This document shows, piece by piece, positions 59,281-64,000 of a DNA stretch of 64,000 bases. Origin of the DNA: Anarhynchus alexandrinus (lineage: Eukaryota; Chordata; Aves; Charadriiformes; Charadriidae); assembly GCA_008711295.1 (NCBI GenBank), contig VUYV01000046.1:209475-273474 (forward strand). The letters are read 5' to 3'. Under the pieces are notes generated by a model. The model saw only the letters and a list, made by a program, of their open reading frames with translations. It was not told the DNA's origin and searched no databases. Position 1 is the first letter of the stretch; each line of letters starts with the position of its first letter. The translations under genes were made by a program, and so were the position numbers.

Positions 59281-60148
59281 GTATGTGTTACCTTCTGAGA
59301 TAGTCAGGAGGGGAGAAACCTTAGCTTAGAGGGCTCCTCTTGTCTTAATTAAAAATATATGTATATTTTTTCAAAGACAGAGCCTGTTTTGCAAAGCCCA
59401 GACACCCCGATGATGGGCGTTGCTGAAACCAGCCGTCTTGCCCGCCGTCTGAACGCCGGGCCTTCCCAGGAACCCTCTTTGTGCAACCAAAACAGCTCAG
59501 TCGCAGGGGAGTTTTTTCACGCTGGTTTTGTGCGTGGGTGCATATATGCATGTGTGTGTTTAGGGGAGAAGGCATGAACTGCTCGTTGCACCCTGAGTCT
59601 GACTCTGTGGCTGTATGACCGCAGCTGTGACAACGGGGATGACACAGGGCTGTGATTTTAACAGGAGAGTCCCAGCGGGGTTTAACGTGACGAGCGCTCC
59701 CGGTGCTTTCAGTGCTCACACAGTGTCAGGCATCTCGTAGCTAAAACTGGTGCCTGTTTCTCAAAAGGTGGTGTCAAACGCCCAGTGCTAGCAGGGGACC
59801 TCCTGCCTGGATGCAGCAAGGATGGGAGGTCAGAGCTGACACGCAGCTCCAGATGGGGTGACGTAGCAAAAACACCAAGAAGGGCAAGTTGGCAGTGTTG
59901 ATTGGGACAGACTGGAGATCGGAAAGGAGGACAAATAGCAGTGAATCCTATCAGAGAGGAGGTGCCTGGGGATCAAAAGGGAGAGATGGGATTTGTGTGT
60001 GCTGGGACGGTTCCTGGGCTGTGGAGGGGGCAAGGGGTATGTAAGTACAACACACACAGCATGTGACAGCAGGGACTGCTCTCCACACTAATTCATCGGT
60101 GTCTGTGCTCACCAGCGAGTGCACAAAGCCACAAATAAGAGATCATAA
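59281..60148. other. Presumed intron or unique DNA
   Basis: No exon or repeat is recognised between the candidate exon and the next CR1 copy. Confidence 0.35.
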
Positions 60149-61035
60149 ATCATAGAATCACAGAATGGATAGAGTTGGAAGGGACCTTAAAAGATAATCT
60201 AGTTCCAACACCCCTGCCATGAGCAGGGACACCTCCCACCAGACCAGGTTGCTCAAAGCCCCATCCAGCCTGGCCTTGAACACCTCCAGGCATGGGGCAG
60301 CCACAACTTCTCTGGGCAACCTGGGCCAGTGTCTCACTACCCTCAGAGTGAAAAACTTCTTCCTATTATCTATTCTAAATCTCCCCTCTTCCAGTTTGAA
60401 GCCATTCCCCCTCATCCTATCACTACACACCCTTGTAAAAAGTCCCTCTCCAGCCTTACTGTAGGCTCCCTTCAGATACTGGAAAGATGCTGTAACGTCT
60501 CCCCAGAGCTCTCTCTTCTCCAGGCTGAACAACTCCAACTCTCTCAGCCTGTCCTCATAGCAGAGGTGCTCCAGCCCTCGGATCATCTTCATGTCCCTAC
60601 TCTGGACTCTCTCCAACAGGTCCATGTCCTTCCTATGTTGGGGTTCCAGAGCTGGATGCAGTACTCCAGGTACTCACCAGAGCAGAGTAGAGGGGCAGAA
60701 TCCCCTCCCTCTCCCTGCTGGCCACACTGCTGGGGATGCAGCCCAGGATACAGTTGGCTTTCTGGACTGCAAGAGCACACTGCTGGCTCATGTTAAGCAT
60801 CTCATCAGCCAACACCCCCAAGTCCTTCTCCTCAGGGCTGCTCTCAGTCCATTCTCCATCCAGCCTGTATTTGTGCTGGGATTGCCCTGACCCATGTGCA
60901 GGACCTTGCAGGATTTGGCCTTGTTGAACTTCGTGAGGTTTACACAGGCCCACCTCTGAAGCCTATCCAGGTCCCTCTGGGTGGCATCCCTTCCCTCCAG
61001 CATGTTGACCGCACCACTCAGCTTGGTGTCATCAA
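60149..61035 (-). mobile_element. CR1 LINE 3' end, about 890 bp
   Basis: On the + strand it begins 'aatcatagaatcacagaatgg' and extends to 'cagcttggtgtcatcaagag', so it reaches the region just after the RT active site. The minus strand keeps a 155-codon frame (60625-60158) with '[78 protein letters not shown]'. A short insertion ('aggatttg') disrupts the 'cttgcacttggccttgttgaac' block at about 60907. Confidence 0.95.
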
Positions 61036-63560
61036 GAGATCTGGTGTCCTTGCAAGAAAGGGGACTTTTGCTCATTCCCTACTTCTCTATTAAACTTTGC
61101 ATTGCAAACTGCTTTAGCTCTTCATCCAGAGGGAAAAGAGCAATTGCTTATGAAGGCTGATTTTTTAAAAGCAGTAGCACAAGGGACCTAAAGCACAGCC
61201 TTCCTCCTGCATAACATTACTCTGTTCCTACTCCCAGTGCCTGCTGCAGAACTGGTCGTAATCAAAATATTCAGCAGCATAAGGGCAACTCCTCTGCAGC
61301 AGTAGCCGTCTGCTACGGATTGCTACTTCATTTTCTTTCGCTACAGTTTTCGCACTAAATTTATGGTCTGTATTATTTTGTTTAACACTCTTGAGGACAA
61401 AGGGCCCTCTGTACTGAGCAACCATATTAAAACATGCCTATTAAACCTCACCCCGTGAAAGCAGAGGGGCTGACTGCTGCACGCTTTGGTGGCAGTTGTG
61501 CTGATGTTTCTAGTCTTGAAGATTACAGGAACCAAGCGTAGAACAAGGTCGCTATTGTCGGGAAGGCTGGAGGTCTGGTGGTAAAAGAGGAAGAACAGAG
61601 CATGAGAAAAGGCCTGCAGATCTCCAGCTTGCAGGAGACCATCCAGTTCCCTTCACCCAAGGGGAAAGGAGAGAGCGAGGGTTGTCCCTCCACGGCTTGT
61701 TGACAGTTTGTCAAGCAGGGGCTGGAAGGAGGCTCCAGCTAATGACTGAGCGTTCATGTCATTTCTTTCCTCCAGCACTTAATGCTCATTCATAACCTGG
61801 ATCTCCAGGAATCCCTGAAGCATGGTCACTGCTTTGCCTTGCAGGGATTGCAAACCTAGTTATAATCTGTTATTGAAGTGGGTGTAGCATTTTAGCCCTC
61901 CCACCTTCTCACCGTGGAGGGACTAAGCAAACTGATCTTGGTTGAGCTTCTCTCCTGGACTGACATCCACAGGGTGCCCTTCTCTCTGCCATGAAGTCGT
62001 GTGTCACCGTAAGCAGCTCTGAGAAGATGGATCCAAACCCAGAACCAGGTGAAGGCAAAGATCTCCAACATCCCAGAGCAAGGGGGAATTACATCACATG
62101 CAAAGCAAACACCTTGCTAGTGACTGCATGCATACGCAGGTGTAACCACGTAGCCCACAGCTCCAATACAAAACCACTGACCTGAATGGCAGCCAGATTA
62201 TTTTTTAGGAGAATGCACCATTCTTGAGCAATTTTTCCAGCACATCCCACGCAAACAGGTTTTCCTTGAACACCGCACGGCAGCATTTACCATCTCATGC
62301 CAGCTCTTTTTTTTTTTTCCTACTTGTAAGGGGTGGGAGGGCTCTCACGTATCACTTGGTGCCTCTATGCTGGCGAGCACGGAGTCTGAGAGGTGTATCC
62401 TCACGGACACAAAATACAGCACTAAACCATTTCATGTGACCAGTTCTGCCAAAGTCAGGCGAGATCCCACCTTTCCGCAGAAATCTGAGGCCTTCGACTT
62501 GGCGCATGTATACCAGTCTAATAACACATCCTCGCCTCTTCTCATCAACACAACGGCCTTCCCAGGAAGGGCAAGCCGATTCTTCCCAGTTTGCATGCAG
62601 TGAGTTGCATTGCAGAAGGGGCATTGATCCGTCAACACTGGCACTGGCTATTGGTGTCCGTGATATTTTACTATATTAGCTAAATTCTTGGTGGTAAAAC
62701 AGGGATGTGGAAGGAAAATGGATAGTGTGTGTAAAGTCATGGGCACAGCTGACATTTCTGGCCCAACGCAGCCTGTGCCCACTCTGACCTGAGTTTGAGC
62801 TATTGTGAAAACAGGGAGTTTTTAAGCCCTTATTTGGCCCAATTTATCAACTTCTGCCACACAACAGTACCTCAGGGCAGCCAGGACGTATCACCAGATA
62901 CATTAATTGTACTTCTTGGTTAGTGGTGAGTGACGGAAACGTGTTATTTCTTCCTAATTAAGAGAATAAATGGCCAGAGTCTCTCCATTCCCGCATGGGA
63001 GAGCTGGAGGGATGATTCTAGGGGAGCAGCTCTGCTCCTTGGCAGATGTCCCTCTTTGATCCAAGCTTGCAATCTCATCAGGTCCCTCATTTTGGCATGC
63101 AGGAGAGATGGGGAAGCGAAAGTGGCGCTGCCCCTTGGTACCCTGTACATTGGCCTGATTTGAAGACGAGCGGAAAAAATTTATTTATTCCAGACTATCT
63201 AACAAAAATTTCCCATGTTGTCTCGTTCAGTAGAAAATTGATATTCTCATTCTTCCTTGATCAAATTTGATCACCCTGAAAAGTCCATTAATTCTAACCT
63301 GCCAAAAAAAAAGGACCAGGGGATATAAAACTTCAGCCCCAAACAAACAAACAAAAAATTAGTGGAAATTGAGTATTTTCTTTTATTTGCAATTTGACAC
63401 ACTAAATGATGCTCGGAATTGGCAAATTCCCAGGGAAAATGGTTTCATCACACAGTTTTACAAGGGAGAGAAGCAACAAATCTTATAGTCATGCAAAGGT
63501 GGATTGAGCCCCGTCCCTGTGTGCTGCTGGAGGCAGACTGAGTCACCTGCTAGGTCTCTT
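61036..63560. other. Unique DNA
   Basis: No exon is confidently recognised. A short (AAAC)n run occurs at 63341-63355. A thymine run lies at 62307-62319. Confidence 0.4.
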
Positions 63561-63902
63561 AGGGCCACAAAGATGATCAGAGGGCTGGAGCACCTCTCCT
63601 ATAAGGACAGGCTGAGAGAGATGGGGTCATTCAGCCTGGAGAAGAGAAGGCTCTGGGGACACCTTATAGCAGCTTTCCAGTATCTGATGGGACCTACAAT
63701 AAGGCTGGAGAGGGACTTTTTACAAGGGCATGTAGTGATAGGACTAGGGGGAATGGCTTCAAACTGGAAGAGGGGAGATTTACATTAGATATTAGGAAGA
63801 AATTCTTTACTCTGAGGGTGGTGNGTCCCTGCCCAGGGCAGGGGGCTGGAACTAGATGATCTTTAAGATCCAACCCAAACCATTCTGTGATTCTATGATT
63901 CT
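63561..63902 (+). mobile_element. CR1 LINE 3' end with internal gap at an N
   Basis: The copy starts at 'agggccacaaagatgatcagaggg' and ends in 'cattctgtgattctatgattct'. At 63824 an N joins 'ctctgagggtggtg' directly to 'gtccctgcccagggcagggg'. The other copies have about 130 bp between these blocks (the 'gaggcactggcacag' to 'agtgggaggt' part). Either the insertion carries a deletion or the assembly collapsed here. Confidence 0.95.
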
Positions 63903-64000
63903 ACTTGCCCTGTCAGACCTGTTCCATGGTATTTGACATAATTCTTAGCGAATTGTCAGGCACGGGACCAGCTTCTGACTGGGATTCCAACTGTGTCACT
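63903..64000. other. Unique DNA at the window end
   Basis: The last ~100 bp contain nothing recognisable. Confidence 0.4.

Noticed and set aside
61972..62010. Possible mini-exon between 'ccacag' and 'gtaagc' with an ATG
   Set aside because: Only about 40 bp, weak pyrimidine tract, and no matching protein family. Such chance pairs are common.
1..64000. CRISPR arrays, operons, phage or plasmid modules
   Set aside because: No regularly spaced repeats, no closely packed genes and no bacterial signals; the sequence is vertebrate.

Overview
The window looks like nuclear DNA from a bird. There is one intact vertebrate GPCR gene. About fifteen 5'-truncated CR1 LINE copies end in the avian-type terminal octamer ATTCTATG, and two ERVL-like solo LTRs of avian type are present (termini TGTCATGG / TGTCCTGG). 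No prokaryotic, plasmid or phage content is visible, and most open frames are chance frames or lie inside CR1. I cannot name the species.

Layout. 1-2.6 kb: two eroded CR1 fragments, then unique DNA ending in a strong splice acceptor. 2.6-3.7 kb: the complete single-exon coding region of GPR20, an orphan class A receptor, on the + strand, followed by a probable 3' UTR. 3.7-17.7 kb: unique intergenic DNA with two clear CR1 copies, a (TA)n microsatellite and one G-quadruplex motif. 17.7-19.5 kb: two CR1 copies bracket a roughly 300 bp CpG island that has a CTCF-like site and a consensus + strand splice donor. This is the best promoter candidate between the ends of the window. 19.5-41.5 kb: mostly unique sequence with no recognisable exon, a small palindromic MITE-like fossil (27.2 kb) and a solo LTR (28.8 kb). 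41.5-57.3 kb: repeat-rich, with CR1 copies in both orientations, a tail-to-tail CR1 pair at 46.5-48.0 kb and a second solo LTR at 49.6 kb. 58.0-59.3 kb: a second CpG-rich interval with two good + strand splice donors. One of them ends an open frame starting with a hydrophobic, signal-like N terminus, so this is probably the 5' end of another gene. 60.1-64 kb: two more CR1 copies and unique DNA.

In mammals GPR20 lies next to PTP4A3, so the CpG islands at 18.7 and 58.5 kb are plausible 5' ends of a neighbouring gene. I did not find PTP4A3 coding sequence by eye, and that link is inference. I see no coordinated multi-gene system. The points worth a second look are the two putative promoters, the unrecognised candidate exon at 59.1 kb, and repeat structures that may mark assembly problems (single N bases at 18847, 58305 and 63824).
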